From positions 4,030,001-4,094,000 of the forward strand of contig NZ_CP042596.1 in the NCBI RefSeq assembly GCF_009914315.1: a stretch of 64,000 bases of DNA, written 5' to 3'. The position numbers were made by a program, and so were the translations under genes. Shown here piece by piece: positions 43,857 through 53,314 of this stretch; position 1 is the first letter of the stretch; each line of letters opens with the position of its first letter. The notes beneath the pieces were generated by a model. That model did not search any database. It saw only the letters and a list, made by a program, of their open reading frames with translations, and was not told the origin of the DNA. Origin of the DNA: Granulicella sp. WH15. Lineage in GTDB: Bacteria > Acidobacteriota > Terriglobia > Terriglobales > Acidobacteriaceae.

Positions 43857-45935
43857 ATGAATCAAGTCACAACACGCATCGCCGCCATCCTCACCGGATT
43901 GGCCATCACCACGTCAACATCGGCGTTTGCCCAGCAGCCCGCGTCCGCCATCCCCACCTCTGTCCCGCAGACCTACCTCCCCACCCCCAGCTTTGACAGC
44001 TCCTCGCTCGACGCCACCGCCGATCCCTGCAACGACTTCTACAAGTTTGCCTGCGGCAACTACGCCGCCAACCACCCCATCCCCGCCGACCAGGCCGGGG
44101 CCAACGCCTTCTACCAGCTCTACAACGTCAATACCCAGGAGCTGAGCGGCATCCTGACCAAGGCCGCCGCCGGAGGAGACACCCGCTCGCCGGAGGAGCA
44201 GAAGATCGGCGACTTCTACAAAGCCTGCATGGACACCGATGCCATCGAGCAGCGCGGCCTCGCACCCATCCAGGATCTGCTCAAGGAGATCGACTCCACC
44301 AGCCTGCGCCGTCTGCCCACCACCATCGGCCACCTGCAGCGCATGGGCATCACGGTCTTCTTCAGCTATGGCGAGCAGCAGGACTTCAAGGACGCCTCCA
44401 AGCAGATCGCCAGCATCGACCAGGGCGGCCTGGGAATGCCCGAGAAGGACTATTACCTGCGCACCGGAGCCAAGGACGAGCAGTTCCGCAAGGACTACGT
44501 CGAACACGTGGCCAAGATGCTGACGCTCGGGGGCAGTACGCCCCAACAGGCGGCCAAAGACGCCGCCGCTATCATGACCCTCGAGACCGAGATGGCCAAG
44601 GCCAGCATGGGCGTCACCGAGCGCCGCGACCCGGATAAGATCTACCACATCGTTCCCGTGGCCACGATGGATAAGCTGCTCCCCTTCGGCATGTACGAAC
44701 AGTTCGAGGATGCTGCGCACTCGCCCCGCGTCGCCGAGCTGAACGATGCCAGTCCCGACTTCATCGTGCGCACCGTCGCGCTCGCCCGCTCCACCGATAT
44801 CGCCACGCTGCGCGCCTACATGCGCTACCACCTGCTCTCCGCCGTTGCGACCAACCTGCCTAAGCGTTTCGACGACGAGAACTTCTCGTTCTACGCCACC
44901 AAGCTTACCGGCACGCAGTCCCATGCGCCGCGATGGAAGCGTTGCAGCGGCCGCGTCGATGCGGCTGTCGGCGAGGCGCTGGGCAAGGTCTACGTGCAGC
45001 AGTACTTCGCCGGAGACAGCAAGGCCAAGACGCTCCAGATGGTCCATGACATTGAGGCAGCGATGGATCACGACCTCGACCAGCTCGACTGGATGAGCCC
45101 CGAGACCAAAGTCAAAGCCAAGGAGAAGCTCCACCTCGTCGCCAACAAGATCGGCTACCCGGACAAGTTCCGCGACTACACCACGCTTGCCGTAAAGCCC
45201 GATGATCCCGTCGGCAATCAGCTCCGCGCCGCAGCCTTCGAGAGCGACCGTGAGCTCGCCCGTATCGGCAAACCGGTCGACCCCAACGAGTGGGATATGA
45301 CCCCGCCCACGGTCAACGCCTACTACAACTCCAGCATGAACGACATCAACTTCCCTGCCGGAATCTTGCAGCCCTCGTTCTACGATCCCAAGGTCGATGA
45401 CGCGGTCAACTATGGGCACATCGGCGCGATCATCGGCCACGAGCTGACGCACGGCTTCGATGACGAGGGCAAAAAGTTCGATGGGCACGGCAATCTCGCC
45501 GACTGGTGGACGCCCGAAGATACGAAGCAGTTCGAGGCCAAGACCGGCTGCCTGGCCGATGAGTACAGCAGCTTCACCGCGGTCGATGACGTACACGTCA
45601 ACGGCCGTCTGACGCTGGGCGAGAACACCGCCGACAACGGTGGGCTGGTGCTCGCGTACATGGCCTATCTCGACCGTGCTGCCAAGCAGAATGTCGATCT
45701 GACCGCGAAGATCGACGGCTACACTCCGGCGCAGCGCTTCTACATCGGCTACGCACAGAACTACTGCGCCAACGAGCGGCCCGACGCGGTGCGCGCGCAG
45801 GTGCTCACCGATCCGCACTCGCCGCCGCGATTCCGTGCCAACGGAGCCATCGTCAACCAGCCGGGCTTCTCCGCCGCCTTCAGCTGCAAGAAGGGCACCC
45901 CCATGGTACCCGTCCAAAGCTGCCGCGTCTGGTAG
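43857..45935 (+). CDS. Secreted M13 family zinc metallopeptidase (neprilysin/PepO-like)
   Basis: The protein has 692 residues with a signal peptide (IAAILTGLAITTSTSAFAQ). The N-terminal M13 domain opens with DPCNDFYKFACGNYAANHP, the usual sequence with its two Cys. The catalytic domain has the zinc site His528-Glu529-x-x-His532 (GHELTHGFDDEG), the third ligand Glu589 with Asp593 (GENTADNGG), and the substrate-binding NAYYNSSMNDINFPAGIL. The C-terminal CKKGTPMV...CRVW ending is canonical, so the gene is complete. It cleaves oligopeptides on the hydrophobic side, outside the cytoplasm. It begins a run of peptidase and amidohydrolase genes. Confidence 0.95.
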   Translation: MNQVTTRIAAILTGLAITTSTSAFAQQPASAIPTSVPQTYLPTPSFDSSSLDATADPCNDFYKFACGNYAANHPIPADQAGANAFYQLYNVNTQELSGILTKAAAGGDTRSPEEQKIGDFYKACMDTDAIEQRGLAPIQDLLKEIDSTSLRRLPTTIGHLQRMGITVFFSYGEQQDFKDASKQIASIDQGGLGMPEKDYYLRTGAKDEQFRKDYVEHVAKMLTLGGSTPQQAAKDAAAIMTLETEMAKASMGVTERRDPDKIYHIVPVATMDKLLPFGMYEQFEDAAHSPRVAELNDASPDFIVRTVALARSTDIATLRAYMRYHLLSAVATNLPKRFDDENFSFYATKLTGTQSHAPRWKRCSGRVDAAVGEALGKVYVQQYFAGDSKAKTLQMVHDIEAAMDHDLDQLDWMSPETKVKAKEKLHLVANKIGYPDKFRDYTTLAVKPDDPVGNQLRAAAFESDRELARIGKPVDPNEWDMTPPTVNAYYNSSMNDINFPAGILQPSFYDPKVDDAVNYGHIGAIIGHELTHGFDDEGKKFDGHGNLADWWTPEDTKQFEAKTGCLADEYSSFTAVDDVHVNGRLTLGENTADNGGLVLAYMAYLDRAAKQNVDLTAKIDGYTPAQRFYIGYAQNYCANERPDAVRAQVLTDPHSPPRFRANGAIVNQPGFSAAFSCKKGTPMVPVQSCRVW

Positions 45936-46012
45936 GGCACTTCGTGCCGTTCTCGGGGCGACACGGGTGAATTAGCACTCTAGGTCCTCCCGCTGGCCGG
46001 AATCTAGCATTG
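45936..46012 (+). repeat. Family B intergenic repeat, copy 3 (shortened)
   Basis: The head ggcacttcgtgccgttctcg plus gggcga directly follows the M13 stop codon, then the single arm ggtcctcccgctggccgg. The second arm is replaced by the terminator hairpin. Confidence 0.7.
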
Positions 46013-46013
46013 C

Positions 46014-46072
46014 CAACAACCGGCTGGCCCATTCATCGACAATGAATGGGCCAGCCGGTTGTTGCTTGTTTT
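46014..46072 (+). terminator. Very strong terminator of the M13 peptidase gene
   Basis: A perfect 23-base stem (46014-46036 and 46042-46064: CAACAACCGGCTGGCC then CATTCAT, and complement) has a 5-base loop. It is followed by CTTGTTTTCTTGTT. Confidence 0.85.
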
Positions 46073-46095
46073 CTTGTTGCTTGTTTTGTTGGTTG

Positions 46096-46215
46096 TCATT
46101 CAGGAGCGAAGCGGAGGAATCTGCTTCTGCTGTTGTTCCTGCTGTTGCTCTCGTCGTTGCCGTTGCTTCTGGGGCTTTAGCCCCGACATCAGAACCAGCG
46201 GTGGATGCGGGCTTT
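46096..46215 (+). repeat. Family D intergenic repeat, copy 3
   Basis: tcattcaggagcgaagcgga, then ggaatctgcttctgctgttg and gttgcttctggggctttagc. It has a contracted palindrome (ggggctttagcccc) instead of the 25-base arms at 10733-10784. With the terminator and family B it accounts for the 322-base gap; no gene is seen. Confidence 0.65.
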
Positions 46216-46257
46216 CCCCCGAGGTTGAGCTTTCTTCAACCCAACCCAGATTTTCTC

Positions 46258-47736
46258 TCAAGGCATAGCGATCAACGCGGCCATCATATCCACGCCATCC
46301 CAGAGATTCTGCATCACCAGATTCTCATTCGCCGCGTGCTGATTGTCGTCATGGTTCGCCATCGACACGTGGATCACCTTGCTGCCGGTAGCCTTCTCCA
46401 TCGCGTCTTCCGGTCCAGTAGCGCCGGAGGTCGGCACCAGCACCGCAGGCCCGTGCGTGCTGTTCACCGCCCGCACCACATCCACCGCAATCGGCGTATC
46501 CAGTGGCGTCCGTGCTGCGTTCTCGCCCTGGTTACGCTCGATCCACGCCACATGCGGATGGCTCAGCAGCTCATCCTGCGTGGGCTTCGTCGCGGTCACG
46601 TAGTAACCCTGCGACTTCACATAGTCGATCACCCGGTCCTGCTCCACCTTCCAGTCGATCCCCAGCGGCAGCCGCATATCCAGGTTCGCCGTGGCCGAGA
46701 TCGGAATCACATTCGCGGCGGCAGGCCCTGTCTGGCCCGAGGAGATACCGTTGATGTTCAACGAAGGGTACGTAATCATCTCGATCAGGTGCTTGCCGCC
46801 GCCATCCGTGCGGCCCAGCCATAACTCCTTGCGCAGTGCATTGTCGTTCACCGGAGCCTCCGCCATCGCCTTTAGATCGAGCGGCCCCATCGGCACCATG
46901 CCGTCGTAAAAGTGCGGGATCAGTACCTTGCCGTTACCGTCCTTCATACCGGCCAGAAGCTGCACCAGAGCCAGCGCGGGGTTCGGAGCCCAGTTGCCGT
47001 AGTGACCGCTGTGCAACGCGCGGTGCGGCCCGAAGATCGTCACCTGCAAGTGCGCATCGCCACGCGTGCCGAACGCGATGATGGGCTTGCCCGTCTGGTC
47101 CGTGGGACCATCGCAGAACAACCACACGTCGCCCGTCACAAGATCGTGGTTCGACGCCAGTATCTTCGCGAAGTGCGTCGAGCCGTTCTCCTCCTCACCC
47201 TCCCACACGAAGCGGATGTTGGCCTTCAACGGAATGCCCGCCGCCTTCAACGCATCGTAAGCCGTAAGCTGCGCAAAGATGGAATCCTTGTCGTCACCGG
47301 CGCTGCGCGCATACACCCGCAACTGCCCATCGACCATCTTCTCCACCGGCGTAAAGGGCTTGCCGTTCTCCCACTCGGAGGGCGTCACGGGCTGGCCGTC
47401 GTAGTGCGCGTAGAGCACGATCGTCCGCTTGGCTCCCGGCGTCTTCATCTCGCCCCAGACGGAATAAGGCGTACCCTCCGGAAGCCCCGGAGCCGTCAGC
47501 AACCGCGCCTCGAACCCGCGCTTCTCGAGCTGCGCCTTAAGGAACTCCGCGTTCTTCTTCAAGCCCGCCGGATCGGCCGCCACATTCGGCATCGAGAGAA
47601 ACTCCTCGAACTGCTTCGTCAGCTCCTGCTTATGCGCGGCGGTATAGGCTTTGCCGGCTTCAAGGGGAGTCGTCTGCGCCAGCATCGCGGCTGGAGTTGC
47701 TGCCAGCAGACCAAAAAGTAACATATTTAGTTTCAT
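46258..47736 (-). CDS. Secreted M20 family metallo-hydrolase (dipeptidase/carboxypeptidase-like)
   Basis: The protein has 492 residues. AAGGAG stands 7 bases before the ATG. The signal peptide is LLFGLLAATPAAMLAQ. Metal ligands and catalytic acids are visible: LYAHYDGQPV (His, Asp), RSAGDDKDSI (bridging Asp), WEGEEENGS (catalytic and ligand Glu), LFCDGPTDQ and a late His in NHDDNQHAANENL. The dimerisation domain with HSGHYGNWAPNPA lies between. This resembles the M20 group of carnosinase and DapE-like peptidases that trim dipeptides. It is on the minus strand, opposite M13, and its stop is near the family D repeat. Confidence 0.88.
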   Translation of the reverse strand: MKLNMLLFGLLAATPAAMLAQTTPLEAGKAYTAAHKQELTKQFEEFLSMPNVAADPAGLKKNAEFLKAQLEKRGFEARLLTAPGLPEGTPYSVWGEMKTPGAKRTIVLYAHYDGQPVTPSEWENGKPFTPVEKMVDGQLRVYARSAGDDKDSIFAQLTAYDALKAAGIPLKANIRFVWEGEEENGSTHFAKILASNHDLVTGDVWLFCDGPTDQTGKPIIAFGTRGDAHLQVTIFGPHRALHSGHYGNWAPNPALALVQLLAGMKDGNGKVLIPHFYDGMVPMGPLDLKAMAEAPVNDNALRKELWLGRTDGGGKHLIEMITYPSLNINGISSGQTGPAAANVIPISATANLDMRLPLGIDWKVEQDRVIDYVKSQGYYVTATKPTQDELLSHPHVAWIERNQGENAARTPLDTPIAVDVVRAVNSTHGPAVLVPTSGATGPEDAMEKATGSKVIHVSMANHDDNQHAANENLVMQNLWDGVDMMAALIAMP

Positions 47737-47774
47737 ATTTACTCCTTGCGTTTATGCAGCCGCCAAAATCCAGA

Positions 47775-47806
47775 AGAGGGGAGATTGCCCAGGCAAGCTC
47801 CCCTCT
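47775..47806 (-). terminator. Terminator of the M14 peptidase gene
   Basis: AGAGGGGAG (47775-47783) pairs with CTCCCCTCT (47798-47806), with an inner TGCC/GGCA pairing. It lies just past the M14 stop on the minus strand and before the M20 start. Confidence 0.6.
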
Positions 47807-47833
47807 CGTTTACGTAACTATTTCACTTACAAA

Positions 47834-50566
47834 TTATGGTGTGGCCAGATTTTTATAATTCAGGATCGTGTTGAACATCATCCGGAATTCGCCGATGTTC
47901 TGCCAGCGCCAGACCGGGTTCGTCGTAAACATCACGACCTCACCCTCGCCCACCGCCGTCTTCACCACCGCGGCCCGTCCCTTAATCTCATCCGCACCGT
48001 TCATTAGCCCGCTCAACACCGCCTTATCACCACCGGGAAAGCGCATCAGCACATCGGACTTATCCATCTCCGGCTCCAGACGCAACAGCGGCCCGTTAGC
48101 CCAGCGCACGGGGATCGTCTTGGCCGTGTAGCCGTAGAAGATCGGGTCGTTCGGCTTCAGGATCTCCGCCTCCACGATCGGCCCCGGCGCGTAAAACTTC
48201 GGAGTTGTCGTTCCGGCGTCGATGCGCGGCACGATGCCGTACTCGGTGGGAAACGAGCTGGAGTTGCCAAGCGTCACCAGCACACCGCCCTTGTCCACGA
48301 ACTTCTGCAACTCCACCACACCCGCCGCGCCCATGCCTCCCGTAATATCCTCGGACTCGCCGTACGCGCCGAGGAACTTGAACTTATCCGACTTCACATA
48401 CGCGAACGGCGTCTTGCCCTTGGGGATATCGTCCACCAGCGCCTTCGCCGTACGCACCTGATCCGGAATCACGATGAGGTCGTACTTGTCGCGCAGGCCG
48501 CCTTTATCCACCTGCTCCTTGAAGATGAGATCGTAGGGCACCTTGTACTGGTCGAAGGTGTACCGAACCCAGCCCACGTTCTGCGTGCCGCCCCAGGTGC
48601 TGAACATCGCGACGCGCGGCATCCCCGCCTCGTGCATCGCGACCTTCGGCTCTGCGGTCAACGCCACAGCATCAAGCCCCAATGGACCAGCCGCTGCCTT
48701 CAGTTTGTCGTAAGCCTCCGCAGGCACGATGAACGATCCCGCAGGCACCTTCACGCCCGCCGAGTCGAAGCCCGCTTCGGCCACGCGCATCTTCACGTCC
48801 TTCAGCTCGAAGCGCAGCGTCACCATGTTGGGCGAGCCGTGATCGACCACCGCATACGCCGCCGCGCCCGCGCCCTTGTCGATCTTGCCCACAGGAGCCA
48901 TCGTGCCACTCACCGGCTCCACCCCCGCATCGAGCACGGCCTTATCGGCGATCTCCTTCACGGTCGTATGCGACATCAGCCCCATCGTCCACGCGCTGTC
49001 GTCATACGTGGTCAGGGTCGGGTCGGGATCGACCTGCTTGCTCAGCAGGGTGCGCGCCAGCCGCCCATAGGGCTGGTTCAGCTTCACCACAATCGAACCC
49101 GCAGGATACGTCGCATCCTTCAGCTTGATCTCGCTCTTCGCCCTGCCGACCTCGATGCCCTGCAAGCGCAGGATATTCACGACCCACGCGACCTTGGTCA
49201 TATCGGTCTGGTCGCCCGGCATCACGTACGCGTACGGGCCGTCCTTCTGGCCTGCCTCAATCGAATTGCGGCTCTTCGTATAGAAGTTCTCGAGGACCAC
49301 CTGGGGGAACGCCGACGTCATCTGCAACGCCGAGAGCACTCCCGTCTCCGAGTAGTTGGTGTTATTGCGCATCGACCACATCAGGTCACGATAGGTCGGC
49401 GTGGGCCGGAACCACTCGCGCTTGCTGGTATCGCCGCCCGCGTCGCGACCTCCCTTCACGGCCGGGTTCGGAGCCGTCAGATAACGGTGCATCGTGGTTG
49501 CGCCCGCGTTGCCCATGATCTCGTACATCTTCATCATGCCGTTGTGGTTCGAGGCCATGATGCCCACGTACCCCGGCGACCAGCCATCCATGAAGCCGTG
49601 CGTCCACACGCCCGGCATCCCGTACTTGGTCATCTGGGCCATCTCGAAGTTCGCGAACCAGGGCAGCTCGGCCCACAGGATGGGGTCGAAGAAGGTGTTC
49701 TGCGGCGCGTTGCCGCTGTAGGTGTACATGAACCAGATAGACTCGTGCAGTTCATGGATGATGGGCGGATGCCACTCCAGATACCACTTGAGCAGGTTCT
49801 GGTTGGCCTCGCCCGCGAAGTTGATGTCGCGGTTGTCGTCGTGCTTGAAGTACTTGCCCCAGTAGGGCACGCCGCCCTCGAAGGAGCCGTTGGTATCGGT
49901 CCGGTCGATCATGTACTTGTAGTACCAGTCGATGTTGCGGTCGCGGCCGTCGGGATCGGCCGTGGGATAGATGGCCACGACAACCTCATCGCGGATCTTC
50001 TTGATGATGGGCGTGTCCTCGGTGACCAGCCGATAGGCCAGCTCCATCATCATCTCGGGCGGCCCCAGCTCGGCGCTGTGCAGCCCGCCCATGAAGGTGT
50101 AGATAGGCTTGGTGTCGGCGATGATCGCGTGTGCCTGCGCGTCGGTAAGCCCGCGTGGATCGGCCAGCTTGGCTAAGTTGGCCTTGTACTTGTCGAGGTT
50201 CTTGATTGAGTCCTCAGACCCCACGAAGACGATGGCCGACTCGCGGCCCTCCTCGGTCTTGCCGATGCTGATGACCTTCACTCGCGGCGACTTGGCTTCG
50301 AGCGCGCGGTAGTACTTCAGGATGTCCGCATAGTAGGTGAGGTGCTTGGGCGCGCCGATGTACTCGCCCAGCACGTCCTTCGGCGAAGGCACCGTCGTCG
50401 ACTTCGGCAGGTGGTCCACCAGCGGGCTCATGAACTCGGGACGCGTCGTCCACTCCTTCACCTTAGCCGCGTAGTCGGGGTCCATCGGCTGCGTCGTCTG
50501 CGCACGGGCGGCGAGAGCTAGGAACGGCAACATCAGCAACGCTGGCAACAAACACTTCTTACCCAT
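47834..50566 (-). CDS. Secreted M14 family zinc carboxypeptidase
   Basis: The start at 50566 (MGKKCLLPALLM) follows GGAGAG by about 8 bases; the upstream ATG adds only seven residues. The 910 residues have a signal peptide. The carboxypeptidase domain (residues about 60-400) carries zinc ligands His163 and Glu166 (GLHSAELGPPE) and a His in HELHES (about 274). PTADPDGRDRNIDWYYKY supplies the substrate-binding Arg/Asn region. The remaining 500 residues include a glutamine amidotransferase-like or Ig-like C-terminal part (DLIVIPDQVRTA, GAAGVVELQKFVDKGGVLV). M14 enzymes remove C-terminal residues from peptides or peptidoglycan peptides. The M20 gene upstream ends 80 bases away on the same strand. 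Confidence 0.9.
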   Translation of the reverse strand: MGKKCLLPALLMLPFLALAARAQTTQPMDPDYAAKVKEWTTRPEFMSPLVDHLPKSTTVPSPKDVLGEYIGAPKHLTYYADILKYYRALEAKSPRVKVISIGKTEEGRESAIVFVGSEDSIKNLDKYKANLAKLADPRGLTDAQAHAIIADTKPIYTFMGGLHSAELGPPEMMMELAYRLVTEDTPIIKKIRDEVVVAIYPTADPDGRDRNIDWYYKYMIDRTDTNGSFEGGVPYWGKYFKHDDNRDINFAGEANQNLLKWYLEWHPPIIHELHESIWFMYTYSGNAPQNTFFDPILWAELPWFANFEMAQMTKYGMPGVWTHGFMDGWSPGYVGIMASNHNGMMKMYEIMGNAGATTMHRYLTAPNPAVKGGRDAGGDTSKREWFRPTPTYRDLMWSMRNNTNYSETGVLSALQMTSAFPQVVLENFYTKSRNSIEAGQKDGPYAYVMPGDQTDMTKVAWVVNILRLQGIEVGRAKSEIKLKDATYPAGSIVVKLNQPYGRLARTLLSKQVDPDPTLTTYDDSAWTMGLMSHTTVKEIADKAVLDAGVEPVSGTMAPVGKIDKGAGAAAYAVVDHGSPNMVTLRFELKDVKMRVAEAGFDSAGVKVPAGSFIVPAEAYDKLKAAAGPLGLDAVALTAEPKVAMHEAGMPRVAMFSTWGGTQNVGWVRYTFDQYKVPYDLIFKEQVDKGGLRDKYDLIVIPDQVRTAKALVDDIPKGKTPFAYVKSDKFKFLGAYGESEDITGGMGAAGVVELQKFVDKGGVLVTLGNSSSFPTEYGIVPRIDAGTTTPKFYAPGPIVEAEILKPNDPIFYGYTAKTIPVRWANGPLLRLEPEMDKSDVLMRFPGGDKAVLSGLMNGADEIKGRAAVVKTAVGEGEVVMFTTNPVWRWQNIGEFRMMFNTILNYKNLATP

Positions 50567-50646
50567 GCGGGAGTCTCTCCTGAACAAAATGAACGTGGTA
50601 TAGCGAATAGAGATGACCGCCCAGATCCTGAGCGGCCATGCGAAGC

Positions 50647-52089
50647 TTACTTGGGATCGGGTACGTTCGGCAGTGGATACGCCTTCTTCAGAGCATCTGT
50701 ATACGCCGCGAACTCATCTTGAATCGCCTTGAACTCCTTCTTCACGATCTCCCGATAGGCGGGCTGGGTCGCGAAGTCGAAGAGCAGCGCGGTCATCGCC
50801 TGGGCGTCCACGATGAAGCCATGATGGCCGATCTCCTCCGTCGTGTCCTTCAGCATCTCGTAGGTGTGGTTCGGATAGGTCGAGGTCTGCACCGCGAAGC
50901 CCACGCCCGGAATCTGCGTCGAGACGCTGCCCGTCTCCTCCCATCCCGCAGGCTTGGCAGGCTCTTCCTGCACGTTGGTGCCGCCATACTTCTTCTCGTA
51001 CGTGAACGCCACTTCATCCAGCGTTGCGATCGAGATGCCGTCACGGTCGCTGCCGTCATCCACGATCTTCAGCTTCGTCCCCGTCGAGAGCGCCGCGGCC
51101 TTGGCGGCGTTGTCCATCATCTCGCGCACCTGCGCCAGGTACACCGCGTCCGGGTAGCGGATGTAGAAGTTCGCCACCGCCCGATCCGGCACCACATTCG
51201 GAGCCGTACCGCCTTCGGTGATAACGCCCTGAATCCGCGCCTCCGGGCGGATCGTGCTTCTCATGCTGTCCACGTTCTCGAAGAGGTGAATCACAGCCTC
51301 GAGCGCGTTGCGGCCCGCCCACGAGGTCATCTGGTGCGCGGGTGCGCCGCTGTAGATGTAGTGGACGCCGTCAATGTTCAGGCAGCAGGTTCCAAAGCCC
51401 GGAGCCGAGCGCGTGGTCGCGCCCACCGCGTGGCTGCGTACCACCACGTCCGCCCCGTCAAACACACCGGCCTTGTACATGATGGTCTTCACCACCGGCA
51501 TCATCTCCTCCGCCGGAGTGCCGTAGGCCACGATGCTGCCCGGCGTCTTCGAAGCCGTCAGGTACTCGGCCATCGCCACTGCAACCGCCATGCCGATGGG
51601 GCCTTGCGTGCTGTGCTGGTCGCCGTGGAACGGCCCGTCCGTGCCGCGCAGCGCGTCGTACTCCAGAACCACGCCCATCACCGGACCCTTCACCGGGCCG
51701 TCGAAGCGCGCGGTAAACGCAGTGTCCAGCCCCGCCACCGGCATCGTGATCTTGAAGCCGTGCCTGGCCAGCCACTCGGTCTCGATCTTTACCGTGCGGG
51801 TCTCTTTGAAGCCGATCTCAGGATGCCGCGTGATGTCGTCGCCCATTGCGATCAGCTCGGTGTCCATCAGCTCCTTGGCCCGCGCGACGACCTTGTCGCG
51901 AGCCGGATTGGGAGCCGTCACCTGCTTCACCAGCGTAGGCAGGTTCAGGGACTTCTCAAGCTCGGCCCGGTCCGCCAGCACCTTCTTGGCGGCGAGGACC
52001 TCGGTGGGCGTCTCCTGCGCGAGAGCGGACGAACAGGCGAGAACAAAAGTGGCAAGACAGGCGGCGCGGGCAAATCGAATGCTTTTCAT
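50647..52089 (-). CDS. Secreted M20 amidohydrolase, AbgB-like
   Basis: The start at 52089 has CAGGAG six bases upstream and a signal peptide (FARAACLATFVLACSSALAQ); 44 codons of open frame upstream are discarded. The protein has 480 residues. The M20 signature of the p-aminobenzoyl-glutamate hydrolase (AbgB) group is clear: RHPEIGFKETRT, HGDQHSTQGPIGMAV and YGTPAEEMMPVV. RSHAVGATTRSAPG and SGAPAHQMTSWAGRNALEAV also match, as does ITEGGTAPNVVPD. AbgB works as a cytoplasmic heterodimer with AbgA; here no abgA neighbours it and the protein is exported, so another amide substrate is likely. It may form an operon with the M14 gene. Confidence 0.88.
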   Translation of the reverse strand: MKSIRFARAACLATFVLACSSALAQETPTEVLAAKKVLADRAELEKSLNLPTLVKQVTAPNPARDKVVARAKELMDTELIAMGDDITRHPEIGFKETRTVKIETEWLARHGFKITMPVAGLDTAFTARFDGPVKGPVMGVVLEYDALRGTDGPFHGDQHSTQGPIGMAVAVAMAEYLTASKTPGSIVAYGTPAEEMMPVVKTIMYKAGVFDGADVVVRSHAVGATTRSAPGFGTCCLNIDGVHYIYSGAPAHQMTSWAGRNALEAVIHLFENVDSMRSTIRPEARIQGVITEGGTAPNVVPDRAVANFYIRYPDAVYLAQVREMMDNAAKAAALSTGTKLKIVDDGSDRDGISIATLDEVAFTYEKKYGGTNVQEEPAKPAGWEETGSVSTQIPGVGFAVQTSTYPNHTYEMLKDTTEEIGHHGFIVDAQAMTALLFDFATQPAYREIVKKEFKAIQDEFAAYTDALKKAYPLPNVPDPK

Positions 52090-52305
52090 AGTCTCCTGAT
52101 CGCGGCAAAACTTTGAAGTAGAGCGCAGAGACACGAGTGAATCCGGCCTCTGCGGAGAAACGCTGGGAACAGCCAAGTGCAGGAAGGGCGGAGTAAAGAG
52201 CCGCGCCTCCGAGAATGTCATTACAGGATGGCGATAGTGTAAACCCGGCGTTCACATTTCGGTCATCTAAACTAGAAGAGAAAGACAGACGAGAGGGCGA
52301 TCACG

Positions 52306-53226
52306 ATGCGAATTCTGGTAATCGGAGCCGGAGCCACCGGCGGCTACTTTGGAGGCCGCCTGACGCAGGCTGGCCGTGACGTCACCTTCCTGGTCCGCGG
52401 CGCGACCGCCGAACGCCTGCGCCGCGACGGCCTGCACATCGTCAGCCCCTTCCACGGCGACGCCACCGTGCAGCCGAAGATCGTCACCGCCGCTGAGATC
52501 ACCGGCCCCTACGACCTCATCGTGCTCAGCGTCAAAGCCTACGGGCTGGCGGCGGCCATCGAGGACTTCGCCCCCGCCGTCGGCCCCGAGACGATGATCC
52601 TGCCGTTCCTCAACGGGATGCACCACCTCGACCTGCTGGCCGCGCGCTTCGGCGAGCAGCCCGTTATCGGCGGCGTCTGTCTGGTCTCGAGCGCGCTCGG
52701 CAAAGAGGGCGAGATCGTACAGTTCAACCCAACGCAGAAGATCACCTACGGTGAGCGCGATGGCGAGCTGACGGAGCGCGTGCAGGCGCTCGACCGCGCG
52801 ATGCAGGGCGCTGGCTTTGAGGCGAAGCTCTCCGGCCAGATCATGCAGGATATGTGGGAGAAGTGGGTGCAGCTCGCCAGCCTGGGGGCCTCGAACAGCC
52901 TGATGCGGGGCAGCATCGGCGAGATCGTGGCGGTCCCGCATGGGGCCGAGATCACCTTGCAGATCCTGACGGAGTGCAGCGCCATCGCCGCGGCCTGCGG
53001 GTATGCGCCGCGCGCGGCCATGATCGCGCAGGCCAGCAGCCTGCTGACGACGCCGGGCTCGCCGCTGACGGCTTCGATGTACCGCGACCTGAGCAGCGGC
53101 AGCCGGGTTGAGGTGGATCAGATTCTTGGCGACCTGTTGCGGCGTGGGCGCGAGCACGAGGTCAAAGCGCCGTTGCTGCAAGCGGCCTTTACCAACCTCA
53201 GCATCTACCAGAGCCACCTGTCATAA
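52306..53226 (+). CDS. panE: 2-dehydropantoate 2-reductase (ketopantoate reductase)
   Basis: The 306-residue cytoplasmic NADPH enzyme of pantothenate biosynthesis has the N-terminal Rossmann loop GAGATGGYFGGRL (7-19) and ligand segment LSVKAYG. The catalytic Lys region is WEKWVQLASLGASNSLMRG (about 185-205, with the K-x-x-x-N pattern) and the C-terminal SSGSRVEVDQILGDLLRRG completes the family signature. The family also contains unrelated ketoacid reductases, so the substrate is probable, not certain. It is monocistronic between the M20 gene (divergent) and an exporter (convergent). Confidence 0.85.
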   Translation: MRILVIGAGATGGYFGGRLTQAGRDVTFLVRGATAERLRRDGLHIVSPFHGDATVQPKIVTAAEITGPYDLIVLSVKAYGLAAAIEDFAPAVGPETMILPFLNGMHHLDLLAARFGEQPVIGGVCLVSSALGKEGEIVQFNPTQKITYGERDGELTERVQALDRAMQGAGFEAKLSGQIMQDMWEKWVQLASLGASNSLMRGSIGEIVAVPHGAEITLQILTECSAIAAACGYAPRAAMIAQASSLLTTPGSPLTASMYRDLSSGSRVEVDQILGDLLRRGREHEVKAPLLQAAFTNLSIYQSHLS

Positions 53227-53237
53227 CTTCCTGCTGC

Positions 53238-53314
53238 GGACCAACGGGAGGCCCTCCGATACGCGAAGCGTCCAAAACCGCACGAAGTGCCGCCCGCCCG
53301 GCGTTAGGGCGCTT
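53238..53314 (+). repeat. Family B arm plus family A repeat, copy 6
   Basis: A family B arm (gaccaacgggaggccctcc, 53240-53258) leads directly into family A (acgcgaagcgtccaaaaccg, cacgaagtgccgcccgcccg, gcgttagggcgctttt). The same B-to-A junction occurs at 39400-39481. It fills the space between the panE and EamA stop codons. Confidence 0.8.

Noticed and set aside
43914..45917. 667-residue minus-strand ORF opposite the M13 peptidase
   Set aside because: It is a shadow frame. The M13 zinc motif is on the plus strand.
48632..50176. 514-residue plus-strand ORF opposite the M14 peptidase
   Set aside because: It is His/Arg-rich and without domain signs, while the minus-strand gene has all zinc ligands.
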